Made by a program: the position numbers and the translations under genes. Positions 11,314 to 23,044 of a stretch of DNA of 23,044 nt are shown piece by piece. The first letter of the stretch is position 1, and each line of letters starts with the position of its first letter. The notes under the pieces were generated by a model. That model saw only the letters and a program-made list of their open reading frames with translations, was not told the DNA's origin and searched no databases. The stretch spans positions 1 to 23,044 of the forward strand of contig OUQQ01000305.1 of the NCBI GenBank assembly GCA_900404475.1. Reading direction: 5' to 3'. This DNA is from Spongospora subterranea (Eukaryota; Endomyxa; Phytomyxea; Plasmodiophorida; Plasmodiophoridae).

Positions 11314-14381
<3,068 letters not shown>

Positions 14382-14852
14382 ATGCCAAATATTCAGATCT
14401 CGTGATATTTCGCAAATTTTCACCCTGTTAAAAAACAATTCTTTGCTCAGTTCAGGCCATCACCACCATCGTCACCACTTTTTGTTCTAGTTTCCAAAAC
14501 GTATCGTTTGACCCCAAAACAACAATTCAATAATGGAATATGAGCGATCCGGCGGTTTCATTTTCTGACGCTGTTTGAAAGTGTTTTATTATTTGGACAC
14601 TGCGTCTTGAATGCTTTCGATTTATTTACGATAAAATCCCTATAAACAATGGGAATAGCTTTGAGAGGTTACTCGTCAAGATAATCTTGCAGGGGTGATA
14701 ATTACGTCTGTGAAAGATTCCCGACAATCTTGCTCCGTGCAAGTGGCGGACCGATTTGCGTTAGATTCCAACTGGAGCGCCGGCCAGAACGTACTATTGG
14801 TCATCACTGGCCGCAGCGGACAGAACGATCCCGCCCTTGGCGCAAAATACCA
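14382..14852. other. Intergenic between MYST and chromodomain genes
   Basis: No gene is supported. It holds the 3' UTR of the MYST gene and the 5' region of the chromodomain gene. The frame of the chromodomain gene is open upstream from about 14730 but has no better ATG than 14853. Confidence 0.4.
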
Positions 14853-15208
14853 ATGTCGCGGAGGCGGCTGAGCAAGGTTCGCCATCGTGTCTCACGATCT
14901 CATAGCCGGGATGATTCCGTCTTCGATGCCCGCCCCATAAAGCGCCAGCGAAGGGAGGAACCCGACGACGAGGAATGGGAAGTCGAAGACATAGTCGGTA
15001 TGTGCCAGATGGCGTAGTATCGGGGCACCAAATACTGATTCCGTTCCTTAGGGCGCCGGGTGAAGCTGTATCCCGCCTCAGTATGTTTGTGTTGAGGATC
15101 GTCATTTCTGTCTGAGAATGCGGGTTCAGGATCCAGATGGTCGCGGACGCGTTGAATTCCTTGTGAAGTGGAAAGGGTTTCCGTCCAGCTCGAATACATG
15201 GGAGCCAG
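14853..15208 (+). CDS. Chromodomain protein, 3' end unresolved
   Basis: Exon 1 starts at the ATG at 14853 and encodes a basic tail with a likely nuclear localisation signal (IKRQRREEP), then the first chromodomain strand [10 protein letters not shown]. The second exon, around 15117-15208, encodes [19 protein letters not shown] and TWEP, the hallmark of a canonical chromodomain with the aromatic cage (W of EWEVE, and W in VKWKG). The intervening splice is uncertain: the strong donor GTATGT at 14998 is phase 1 and leads to a stop with the available acceptors. A donor GTGCCA at 15002 with the acceptor CTGAG ending 15116 keeps the frame. Exon 2 ends in a good donor, CCAG|GTCAGT, at 15208. I could not find a convincing next exon. 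HP1/CBX and SUV39 proteins carry this type of domain, which binds methylated histone H3 tails. No chromo shadow or SET domain is visible downstream. Confidence 0.65.
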
Positions 15209-16421
15209 GTCAGTCGATGTCGTGAAGTCTCGGGAACATCTGTTGACCAATTGATTGGAGGTAGAGACGAATCTGGCCAACAGTATGGACATATTATTCA
15301 CGTATTTATGCACTAACGCCATATAATCCAAAATGGATAAATACCGTTGTATCGCGCATTTCGTTTTTTCTGGTTGGCCTTTGAAGGTCCAGAAGGCATC
15401 TATTGGCAAATCAAGAGAAACCTAATGAATAAAACCCTAAATATATTTACTCTCCTACCTGATGGGAGAGTACATCCCTGATTCTTTACTGTTTGTCGAT
15501 TTCGCCTAAGTCGTCATCCCGCTTTTTGTGGAAATCCCGAATGTGCAATGGAAACCAGGATAACGAACTGCAAAAGCCCAAGCCGAAGATCGCCAAACTC
15601 GAGTCCACATCTTTCCTGAAAATATTTGTGTGGTGGCGAATTTTGACACAGGTTGTCGTTTCCTGAATCGGTGCATGTGTATTTTTGTAATTATTCTCTG
15701 CTGTATTTGACCTGAATTTATGTCCAGTTAACCCAGGGTCTTTGGGTTTTTTCTAAGAAAACCAAAATACCATTAGTTTTAGGGTGGCTATTGCGGCAAG
15801 CATTATTTAAAATATTCACGATTGCCTCCGCTGGATGCACATGCGGGTCAAAGATGGAACAAAGAACAGCTCGTGTTTCAGTTTTGACCCGATATTCAGG
15901 TTGTTGCCGAAGACTCGATATACTGGGTGATCCGAGATAGTTGTGAATGGTAAGATAACAGGTTGAATAACGCCAAAAAATTTAAACTCAACTGAGAATA
16001 GCCCTATCATGACAACCTTCAATGATTCACTGTGATTGTTAGGAAAGTCGGAGCCCCAAGACAGATTCTGTGAGCTATTGCGAATATTGTGGTGGATATG
16101 TCGCCGACCCATTTCCGACGGATGCCAACAAGGCACCCCCGAATCAACCCGCCCGCAACGCATGGTCAACAGTCACAATATTGACCGGCATGTTGGTGTA
16201 GTTACGAGCGTTACCACAGTCACATTGCAGATCAGCTGATGACTTGTCGGGTCGTCGTGTATGTTACCCGTACTGTACTTTCATGTGAGAAGTGGGAGGC
16301 TGACGTTACCCCGATAGATAAGATAAGGTGTTTGGTGTCGGCGTGGCCCACCCCCCCATGAGTGTGTAACGCCTTTCAACCGATTCCTGATCTTTCCTCA
16401 TTCCCCTAATCCGTTTCATGA
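15209..16421. other. Unresolved region downstream of the chromodomain exons
   Basis: About 1.2 kb with only short frames. A frame at 15362-15425 (VQKASIGKSRET, then stop) is followed at once by AATAAA (15428-15433) and could be a last exon of the chromodomain gene. A Lys/Pro-rich frame lies near 15546-15650 (NELQKPKPKIAKLE). A frame near 16046-16200 contains SYCEYCGGYVADPF with a C-x2-C pair. None is recognisable. The last stretch, with a C7 run near 16350, leads up to the ARMC8 start. Confidence 0.3.
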
Positions 16422-18576
16422 ATGGGGATCAATATCGACGATGACGTCTTGTTCCAGGATACGGCGTGGAGCGTGCAGTATCTCGATCAGTCGGACGATG
16501 GGCTGCGGAAACTGAGAAATATGCTGGTCGGCGATCGGCACAGAAAGGAACAGTTTCTGTCGGGCGGAGGGATCACTCACCTGTTGAGCATTTTGTCTGA
16601 AAAGTGCAATGATGACAAACATCTTTCATTGCAATATGCGGCCGAAGCGTTAACGTCGATCGCATTTCAGAAAGAGGCTGCTGTTCGTTTGCATCAACTT
16701 GGTGTATGCAACGCCGTTCGGAACGTCATTTCGTCCGTTGCTATATCTTCTGAAACGACCCTTTCTTTGCTGAAGCTGCTTGAAAGAACAATAGAGGCAG
16801 CAGAAGCCAAACTAGAATTGCCACGAGCAGAATTATTTCGCCTGGTCTTCACAGAAAATTTCCAAATCGCTCGACTGGCATTATCTCTACTGTCTCGTGC
16901 TTTCCCTCTAGACTCAGATCATCAAGTAATAGCAGTACTGCAGTTTGTTTCGTCTCAGATCGATGTTCTGCCGCCGTTTCCCCTTCCATATTTAGACTTT
17001 CTACTTGAATCACTAAGATACGTCCCTGCACTTTGTGTTAACTGTTATAACACAAGGGCATTATCATACTATCTTATGCACACTGATAGGGATGTCCGCC
17101 TCCGAGCAGCTCAATGTGTGGCGCTTGCTCCTGTCTCTGTGTCCATTTCAGGCTCCGAGATGAAGCAACTTGATCTGCAATGCCTTTCAATGCTCGAACT
17201 ATGTCTTTACTCCTCGCAGAACTACGATTGTGTTTGTTCTGCATTCGCGGCGGTATTTGAACGTTGCCCTTCTTTTCCAGTTAACATTCAAAAAGTATTG
17301 CCCCATCTTTTTCTCAACGTTTCGTCATCGAATCCTGGCCCGACTCTGGCATTATTGGCAGCTCTTGCATCTGCATCAGAACCAATCCGGGTTCGCATTG
17401 CTTCGTCTGCTTCAGTACTGACAGCAATTCAAGTTTTGAAATCATCAGACTTCGATGCTAGACAGTACGTTATTGTGGCCAATGACATTAAGTGTTAAAT
17501 AACTGGAATATAGAGCTGCATCGTCGTTGTTCAAAAGCCTGTCGCGATCCGTCCGCGTAGTCCGTTTGCAGCTGCTGTCAACGAACGTTATGAAGTCGTT
17601 GTTTGAATGCCTTCACGAGTCTGCAGAATGCGCTCGATACTCTACAAAGCAACCCATTAGTGGGACTTCCATCTATCAAGAAAATTCTGATCTTCTCAGA
17701 TTGGCTGCAACAATTACCGCAGCTATCGCTAATTTATTGATTGAATTTGGTTCCTTGCCCAAGAATCAAGTGTCATCAGAAAATATATTGCTTTTAGTGT
17801 CGGGAACATGCTCATTTTGTCAAGAGGTACGGCTATATTCAACTTGGGCACTGAAGAACCTTCTTTTCAAGCCAGACATTACAATATTTACATCAGTAAG
17901 AAGCTATATAATTTCAATCAAATGCTTACGCATCGTTAGGTCACACAGTGCTTGAGCGTACAAGCACTTCAAAATCTATTAAAAGCCGAATCAGTGGGCA
18001 TTCAGCTTCAGGCAGTAGGTCTTTTGAGGAATGTTTTCCATCCTAATACCAGCGGTACCATATCTACGGCAGATGTAATTGCTTTGGGTGGTTGCATCGG
18101 AGATCTCATGCATTCAAGCAATGATTTCATCATCCTGGAATGTCTTACGGCATTAGTAAACATGTCATCAGGAAACCGTGCGCATAAGGTACATTAACAT
18201 TGTTAAAAAATGGTGTTTTCTAACATGCCAAAGTTTGCTGTTATGCAATGCGGTATGATCATTGAACGAGCACAAAACTGTCTAGACCATCCGTGGCCGG
18301 AGATTCGTCTCTCTGCAATCATGGTTTTCGAAAACCTTTTCTGCCGGACCTGTATTTTCAGGAAGAGGCGGTATCGACCTTGATTCCAATTTCATCGCAA
18401 TGGTGCTAAACTCAGTCGATTTCAGAACTAAGGAGCATGCTTTGATAGAAGCGCTGTTGACGACAGGATTAAAACACAAGATCATGCTCTTACTGGAAAG
18501 GGAAACCAGTAACTATGATATTGAAGCTCGGGCGGCAAAAGTAATTATATGCATAGAAAAATGTCTGCATGTGTAA
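16422..18576 (+). CDS. ARMC8: Armadillo repeat protein ARMC8 (CTLH/GID E3 ligase subunit)
   Basis: Exons 16422-17464, 17514-17895, 17940-18188 and 18234-18576 are separated by introns of 49, 44 and 45 bp. Total length would be about 671 aa, matching human ARMC8 (673 aa). The protein is a chain of helical ARM repeats from end to end. Matches include LRKLRNMLVGDRHRKEQFLS at the N-terminus, AASSLFKSLSRSV (compare RCLHSLSRSV), YSTWALKNLLF (compare NGIWALMNMAF), LQAVGLLRNV (compare TLGLLRNLL), ECLTALVNMSSGNRAHK (compare CILANIADG) and IRLSAIMVFENLF (compare LQLAAMFCISNLI). ARMC8 is a scaffold of the CTLH (GID) ubiquitin ligase and recruits substrate receptors, as yeast Gid5 does. In the last exon the frame must change by one base around 18336-18342 to reach the conserved C-terminal part and the TAA at 18574-18576. 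This is either a sequencing error or a real lesion. Confidence 0.82.
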
Positions 18577-18728
18577 GATTCTCCGAATATCACGTTGACA
18601 AGTGATTGATGAATACATGAATTGCAGGTTAATGGACCTGAAGAAACAGTTCTCATGATCAGACGCCAACATTGTACAAAATACATAAACATTGCTTCAT
18701 ATCAAGCAACATTATGTATGAATTTACG

Positions 18729-19567
18729 TTAAAAATCAGTTTGCAGTTTTTCGAACAATTCAAGATCGGTCAGGTCCAATTCGATATTGGCGCCATCTAG
18801 CCTGACTGAAGATAAGGGTGAGACCGGGATGACACATGGCGTCAACAAAAGCCAACTCAGGCAAACTTGTAAGGGCGTGGTGTCGTGCTTTTCCGCCATT
18901 TGGCGAAGGATTGGGTGGTGCATCAGCTTGGACAGATGCTCGGGGGGTCCGAACGGCGAATACGCCAGGAGCGCAATCCCACTGGAGTCGCAGAGATCGA
19001 GTACCCCGCTGGTCATCGCTTCACGATTGACAACACTGCACCGATTACGAACAGCGTCAATACCGGCGTGACTGATTGCCGTTTTGATGTGCGACACGTC
19101 TTGATCTGATACGCCGATTAATTCACACATTCCCTCATCACGGAAATCCTTCAAGGTCGTCAACGCTTCCGAGAATTTGTGCTGTGGATCAGAACCGGAC
19201 AGTAGAAGCATGGGAACTTTCGGCATCCCAAGCGTGGATAACAAAGCGTCGACTTGGAATTTCAAACCGTCCTGAGAAACGCGATTAATCAAAACAAAGC
19301 CATGAAGACCATCTTTTAACACACCTTGGAATGGTCGACGACGCCATTTTGAATCCCAACATGTGCCGTTATAACCAGATCTTGATTCGTCTGGTTCTGG
19401 ATAATCGCTTGGCGTAATATTTCAGCCGGTAACAATGTACCCGTTGGCTCACATATGTCAAGCAGGGTGACACCGCTCTCTAACGCCTTTCCAATCACGC
19501 CCACGACCGCTGCGGTTTCCTTCTCATGTGCCACGACCCCTGGGGGGGAAACGATCTCAAAACCCAT
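18729..19567 (-). CDS. Aldo/keto reductase-fold protein lacking most catalytic residues
   Basis: Two minus-strand exons, 19567-19325 and 19271-18729, join across a 53-bp phase-0 intron and give 261 aa; family members are usually 300-340 aa. The TIM-barrel order is clear: VIGKALESGVTLLDI, ILRQAIIQ, LVITAHVG, LLSTLGMPKVPMLLLSGSDP, DFRDEGMCELIGVSD, a CSVVNRE strand, GIALLAYSPFGPPE, and LQVCLSWLLLTPCVIPVSP. The catalytic tetrad is mostly gone: the Asp of LLDI remains, but the usual Tyr of the ADVYG motif falls on Thr (ICEPTG), the Lys of ATKFG on His (TAHVG), and the His of LHR-DP on Ser (LSGSDP). It may therefore be a non-enzymatic AKR, like Kv-beta-related or GCLM-type relatives, though it is not GCLM. 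The N-terminus is about 15 residues short and may come from an upstream exon. It lies downstream of the TMEM64-like gene on the same strand. Confidence 0.72.
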
Positions 19568-19936
19568 ATCAGTCGCGGTAGCTGTTTGCGGAACGATCTA
19601 CCTGGGATATCGATCCCGATACAGCCAACACGATGGAACCCGATCGCCCTGGAGTTCAACGAGTCCTGCGCCAATACCGACAACGCCCTAGTCCTGGAAA
19701 CGGCCCCTGTGATACGCCTGCCTAAGTGGATCATCATGGATTGGGCCGGTACAATGGCCAACACCTCGGCGACAGCAACTACTGCGCCGCAATTATCATA
19801 ATAATAGCTCCAGCCGTACTGTCCTCCTGGTTTCGCCAGAGATGGATTGGCCGCTACACCTGGAACACCAACCTGGTTTAGGTCTAGCCCCAATTTGGGA
19901 TATTGGTTGATAAACGTGTTCGGTTAATAATTGGTT
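19568..19936. other. Gap between the TMEM64-like and AKR-like genes
   Basis: On the minus strand this runs from the TMEM64-like stop to the AKR-like ATG. The AKR frame stays open upstream to 19600, where GGTAG could be an acceptor for a missing first exon. A long unrelated frame crosses 19893-19495, but I recognise no protein in it. Confidence 0.35.
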
Positions 19937-21272
19937 TTATTGTTGATCCATTTCCTGAGTGGTCTCAGTTTGATCGGGTAAAGTGGACAACTGCAGTAGC
20001 AGCATCTGGCTATTGCGCCGCATCGTTAACGATCGGCGCCGCTCCTCGTTCTCTTTCCTGCCCAATGCGCGACGTGTTCGCTGCGTAATGTAGATCGATA
20101 TGATCAGTGTGATCACGACCGATACGACTATCAACACCAGGGTCATCACCGCATCCCCTGCCTTGCCTGATACGGCTTCCGATATGGTTGTCAGGGATGC
20201 ACCCAGAATCGCATCTGCATCGATTATCAATAGACCAGCACAGCTACCCGCCTTGGTTGTTGATAACCCACATGTTGCTATATAGGGAAGTAATCCAACT
20301 GACCCTAGAACATAATCCTGAAATCGGCAGTCCATCGCTGCCAGGACGTAATTGGTGGTGCCGAATGGCAGCACTGACGCCATCCTCAACATCTAGTACG
20401 GGTTAGGTTAGCGTTGGCGACGGGATCCGTCCCCATTATCTTACAATGACCACTGTTAACACAACCACTCAATACCCCCGTTTTCGGTCAACACTAATCT
20501 CGATGATCAACGTACTCTTGAGTCCTTCAACCCGCAACAGGTTGGCGACCGCCTCAAGTTTTCGGGACACGGCGACCCACTTCTGTACTCGACGCAGGCA
20601 GAAACTTCGACCCACAAGGAACGCCACCGAACTTGAGAATACACTTGCAATGAACACCTCACATACTCCCACAACAATCCCCAAAACCGGTCCGAACGTT
20701 TGCGCGCCAACATATCCCTACCGGAGAGTCAATCGTGGTCGAGACCCAACACGTTTGGCGAATCATTGGATTACCGCAATGAGCACGTATTGAACGTTTG
20801 GCAATTTGATCAGAGTCGATAGGAGATGGACTGCCAGAAATAAGAGAAACCTAACGAGACTCGTCAAAACACTTGTTCGCACAGGTTTTGCGAAACCAGA
20901 TCGAAAATTAAGTCGGGAGAAATTCTCAACAATGTCGCCGGCATGGTTTTGTGTTGTCGCCATGGAAACCGACACGTGCACTGATTAATACCCGATGGCA
21001 GGATTATGAACCCAGAGGTTGACCATCTCCACCAGCGCCAGTTTCACATCTTGCCATTTGATCGTGAAGATGACGAACGCGGCTAGAGCGCCGAGCGCCA
21101 CGAGCGGTCGGACCAGGCGCCCACCTCGTGTCATTAAAGCCACCGCATGCGACGTCTCCTTCTTGGCGAACGCCGGCTCCTCGTCGTCATCCGACAGCAG
21201 ATCTTCGGCGCTGAAATCCGTCGTCTTCTGATGTTGAAAACTCGGACGAGTGACCGGAACTACGTTGTTCAT
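19937..21272 (-). CDS. TMEM64: TMEM64-like VTT (DedA/SNARE-associated) membrane protein
   Basis: Four minus-strand exons, 21272-20992, 20850-20775, 20717-20493 and 20392-19937, keep frame across introns of 141, 57 and 100 bp and give 345 aa (human TMEM64 is 380). A hydrophilic acidic N-terminus (DLLSDDDEEP) precedes a first TM segment (LVALGALAAFVIFTIKW). The VTT core follows: GFLLFLAVHLLSTLIKLP, QYVLIA|GYVGAQTFGPVLG (compare GYIVLNVAAGYLYGFVLG), then a Gly/Ser-rich helix ending VAFLVGRSF, the amphipathic RKLEAVANLL, and SVLPFGTTNYVLA (compare SPIPFGLQN) with YVLGSVGLLPYIA (compare SSVGLLPTQLL). Two more TM helices and a basic cytosolic tail finish the protein. VTT proteins sit in the ER and endomembranes, some act as phospholipid scramblases, and TMEM64 is linked to calcium handling through SERCA. 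The start is the in-frame ATG at 21272, just before NNVVPVTRPSF. Confidence 0.83.
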
Positions 21273-21372
21273 CGTGGTAATTTTAACGGCAATGATGACG
21301 GAAGCCCAATATCGTACAACGTGATCGATATCTGAAGGGACAGAATCTGGACGGGGAAACCCTGAGATTCGA

Positions 21373-21804
21373 TCAGCAACCACAATATCGGCTTCCTTGA
21401 TTTTTTACGCCCAATTTCTGCAAATTGAGGTATTTGGGGTCGTACCCTTGGTGGGATTGTTTAGCCATGTTCATAGTTGATTGTCTGGAGAGATGCGCCA
21501 AATTTTCAGTTCGCAACCACCCGAACATGGCCGAGTTTATCATCTGAAGACAATATCGTCCAAAGAAGTCAGTCTAGTTTGTCAACTCCAGGTTCAATTG
21601 ATTTCATCATCGCGGGGTCTCCGCGATTTATCTCGATTGCCACTTCACCATGAACACGACGCCCGACGTGTCCCGTGATCTGGTCCCGAAATACAAATCG
21701 TCAGGAACATCATCGGATCCCAACTGCCCGCGCAACTTGTCCTCTGATTCGGGTTTAGTCCAGTAATCACCGATGTTATCGAGTGCCTGCGCCAAGGTAG
21801 CCAT
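21373..21804 (-). CDS. Possible small hypothetical protein gene
   Basis: This is a weak two-exon model on the minus strand, 21804-21649 and 21543-21373, with a 105-bp intron (donor ATG|GTGAAG, acceptor TCTTCAG) in phase 0, giving 108 aa. Exon 1 is acidic and hydrophilic (DYWTKPESEDKLRG, DDVPDDLYFGTRSR). The join would create a short hydrophobic stretch (GVVFMMINSAMFGWL), perhaps a single TM segment. I recognise no family. Without splicing, exon 1 ends after VVFMVKWQSR. It sits about 100 bp upstream of the TMEM64-like start on the same strand and could instead be part of that gene's leader region. Codon pattern and a clean ATG are the only support. Confidence 0.3.
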
Positions 21805-23044
21805 TTACAGGATCAACGGGCAGATCGTGGCGTAATCGTCTATTGACACCATTACAGATTACACTAAACCAGCAGCTATGAACACCTTTCTCATTCTGAA
21901 ATAAACCAACACTGCTGGAAACATAGATGGATTCTGGGCGAATGGCGACATAGTGTAGTACATCCCGAATAGCGTTTTGTCAACTAATCACAGAATTATC
22001 GTTCATTCACCTCAGCGGTTTTCAACGGCGGAAATGGGACAGCGACAGTGCAGTTGATTCAGCCAGGAGGAGAGATGGGCGGGTACGTCGGCCTCGCCCA
22101 CCTTTCAACCAAGCAGATTCTGTGTCGCTATCAACCACTGAGTCAGAATATATGGCCCTGTTGTGATGCGGCAAAGGAAGCTGTATGGATGAAGAACTTA
22201 TAGTCAAGAAATTATTCAGAAAACCTGTAAACCTGTGGTTATATTCCAAGATAACCAGAGTGCCAGGAAATATCGAGACGAAATTGTGTACGGTGTGGTC
22301 CTTTCGTCTCTTTATGCAGTGATATGCTGCATAGCGCCAGGAATGGAGGCAGTTGGCGGTAATGCTCAAAAATCGATGGGGCGTATCAGATGAGAGGACG
22401 ATCCCTAACCTATCTAACTTACAGTTCATCATACGATCTGCTATACTTCTTAATACAACGCTTACTTGTTCTGAACGGTCACCCTAATCAATACGCAACC
22501 GGTTGATAACAAGGCCATCATTGTCGGGTTGACAGTAAACGCCATCGAGCCACATTGTCGACAGCATATTGTTTTACATCAGGCCGTACTCAGAGTTGAA
22601 ACGAGAAAGAATTTCAGATTTCTATGGTCAGTGACAACATGGACAACGTCACCACGAAACAGCATCTATGCAAAGTTATAACCTGCCACGATAAAAGGGA
22701 AAACCTCTTTTTTTCGAGCATTGACCAGTGAAGCGCAGAATTCTTGATATCGCCACCGTGGAATGCGATACATTCTCCCTTCGATTGTGATTATTGTCTG
22801 GATATATAACATCTCACATACCGTATTTCATCGGTTCTATCCCATGTCGACAAATCGATTTATCGTGATGCGTTTTCCCGTTTTATTCAGTTTTGGGTTT
22901 GTGTCGAACAATTTACGCTTATCCAGGTACACGATTTCCAACCCGAAGACGAGTCGGTTGTTCTCTATTCAAGGTGGGATCTATTGTTATCCCTTCCACT
23001 ACCATCATATCTGATGGTACCCGACTCCACCACCCACATTAGAC
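21805..23044. other. Right flank, mostly non-coding
   Basis: No intact gene is visible. Part of it (about 22036-22290) is a decayed copia-like fragment listed separately. A frame from 22763 to 23014 on the + strand is hydrophobic by chance composition and matches nothing I know. A frame at 22432-22022 on the - strand is the antisense of the relic. Confidence 0.4.
22036..22290 (+). mobile_element. Decayed Ty1/copia retrotransposon RNase H fragment
   Basis: Pieces of the copia-type reverse transcriptase/RNase H C-terminal region can be read on the + strand in different frames. The frame through 22116 reads DSVSLSTTESEYMAL and then stops. The frame from 22162 reads CDAAKEAVWMKNL and then stops. 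The frame from 22205 contains KPVVIFQDNQSA. These correspond to the family's S-(T)-ESEY-A, (A)-KEA-W and (I)-DNQSA motifs, in the right order and spacing. Two frame changes within about 90 bp and the absence of the rest of pol show it is a dead fragment. No LTR or target-site duplication was seen around it. Confidence 0.7.

Noticed and set aside
15816..16239. Possible chromo shadow domain or SET-domain exons after the chromodomain
   Set aside because: I read all three + frames; none has the shadow-domain FL-KW pattern or the SET motifs. A CEYCGG pair alone is too little.
18541..18720. Alternative ARMC8 ending through a donor at 18541 and acceptor near 18628
   Set aside because: The unspliced end (AKVIICIEKCL, then stop) fits the family's last helix and length better than the spliced tail.
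18729..19567. Glutamate-cysteine ligase regulatory subunit (GCLM) as identity of the AKR-like gene
   Set aside because: GCLM is AKR-like and non-catalytic, but this sequence follows the ordinary AKR pattern (AYSPFGPPE, LQVCLSWLL, CVIPVSP) and lacks GCLM-specific blocks.
19495..19893. 132-codon minus-strand frame upstream of the AKR-like gene
   Set aside because: It overlaps the AKR exon in a different frame and shows no known domain.
22763..23014. 83-codon hydrophobic frame at the right edge
   Set aside because: AT-rich composition explains it; no motif, splice support or family match.

Overview
This is eukaryotic, almost certainly invertebrate metazoan, nuclear DNA. Genes lie on both strands and are cut by very short GT-AG introns, mostly 44-65 bp, with TAG and CAG acceptors in similar numbers. 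I built exon models by hand by joining open frames across splice sites and checking each join against the expected protein family. The gene set (TMEM151, UNC93, an M13 neprilysin, TMEM64, ADAT2, a chromo-barrel MYST acetyltransferase, ARMC8) is animal-like. A dynein regulatory complex subunit (DRC2/CCDC65-like) implies motile cilia or flagellated sperm, which argues against a nematode. The sequence does not fix the phylum; compact genomes such as those of tardigrades, rotifers, flatworms or orthonectids would fit.

Layout, left to right. TMEM151-like membrane protein (+, 794-1732). UNC93-like 12-TM protein (+, 2260-3915, nine exons including a predicted 8-nt microexon). Unrecognised four-TM single-exon gene (-, 4126-4689). 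DRC2/CCDC65-like coiled coil (+, 4951-6376). M13 zinc metallopeptidase (+, 7137-9596, possibly with a first exon near 6730). ADAT2 tRNA adenosine deaminase catalytic subunit (-, 10064-10766). MYST histone acetyltransferase (+, 11314-14381, ten exons). Chromodomain protein (+, 14853 to at least 15208, 3' end unresolved). ARMC8 (+, 16422-18576, with one apparent frameshift). Aldo/keto reductase fold protein lacking most of the catalytic tetrad (-, 18729-19567). TMEM64-like VTT-domain protein (-, 19937-21272). A weak 108-aa orphan gene model (-, 21373-21804). A decayed Ty1/copia RNase H relic (about 22036-22290).

The genes do not form an obvious pathway. This looks like a normal gene-dense housekeeping region. 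The only thematic neighbours are the MYST acetyltransferase and the chromodomain gene, which are adjacent and co-oriented. I found no tRNA or rRNA gene, CRISPR array or bacterial-type operon. The points most worth a second look are the AKR pseudoenzyme, the UNC93 microexon, the HAE-to-HCE change in ADAT2, the His-rich loop of the TMEM151 protein and the ARMC8 frameshift. I do not see an undescribed multi-gene system here.
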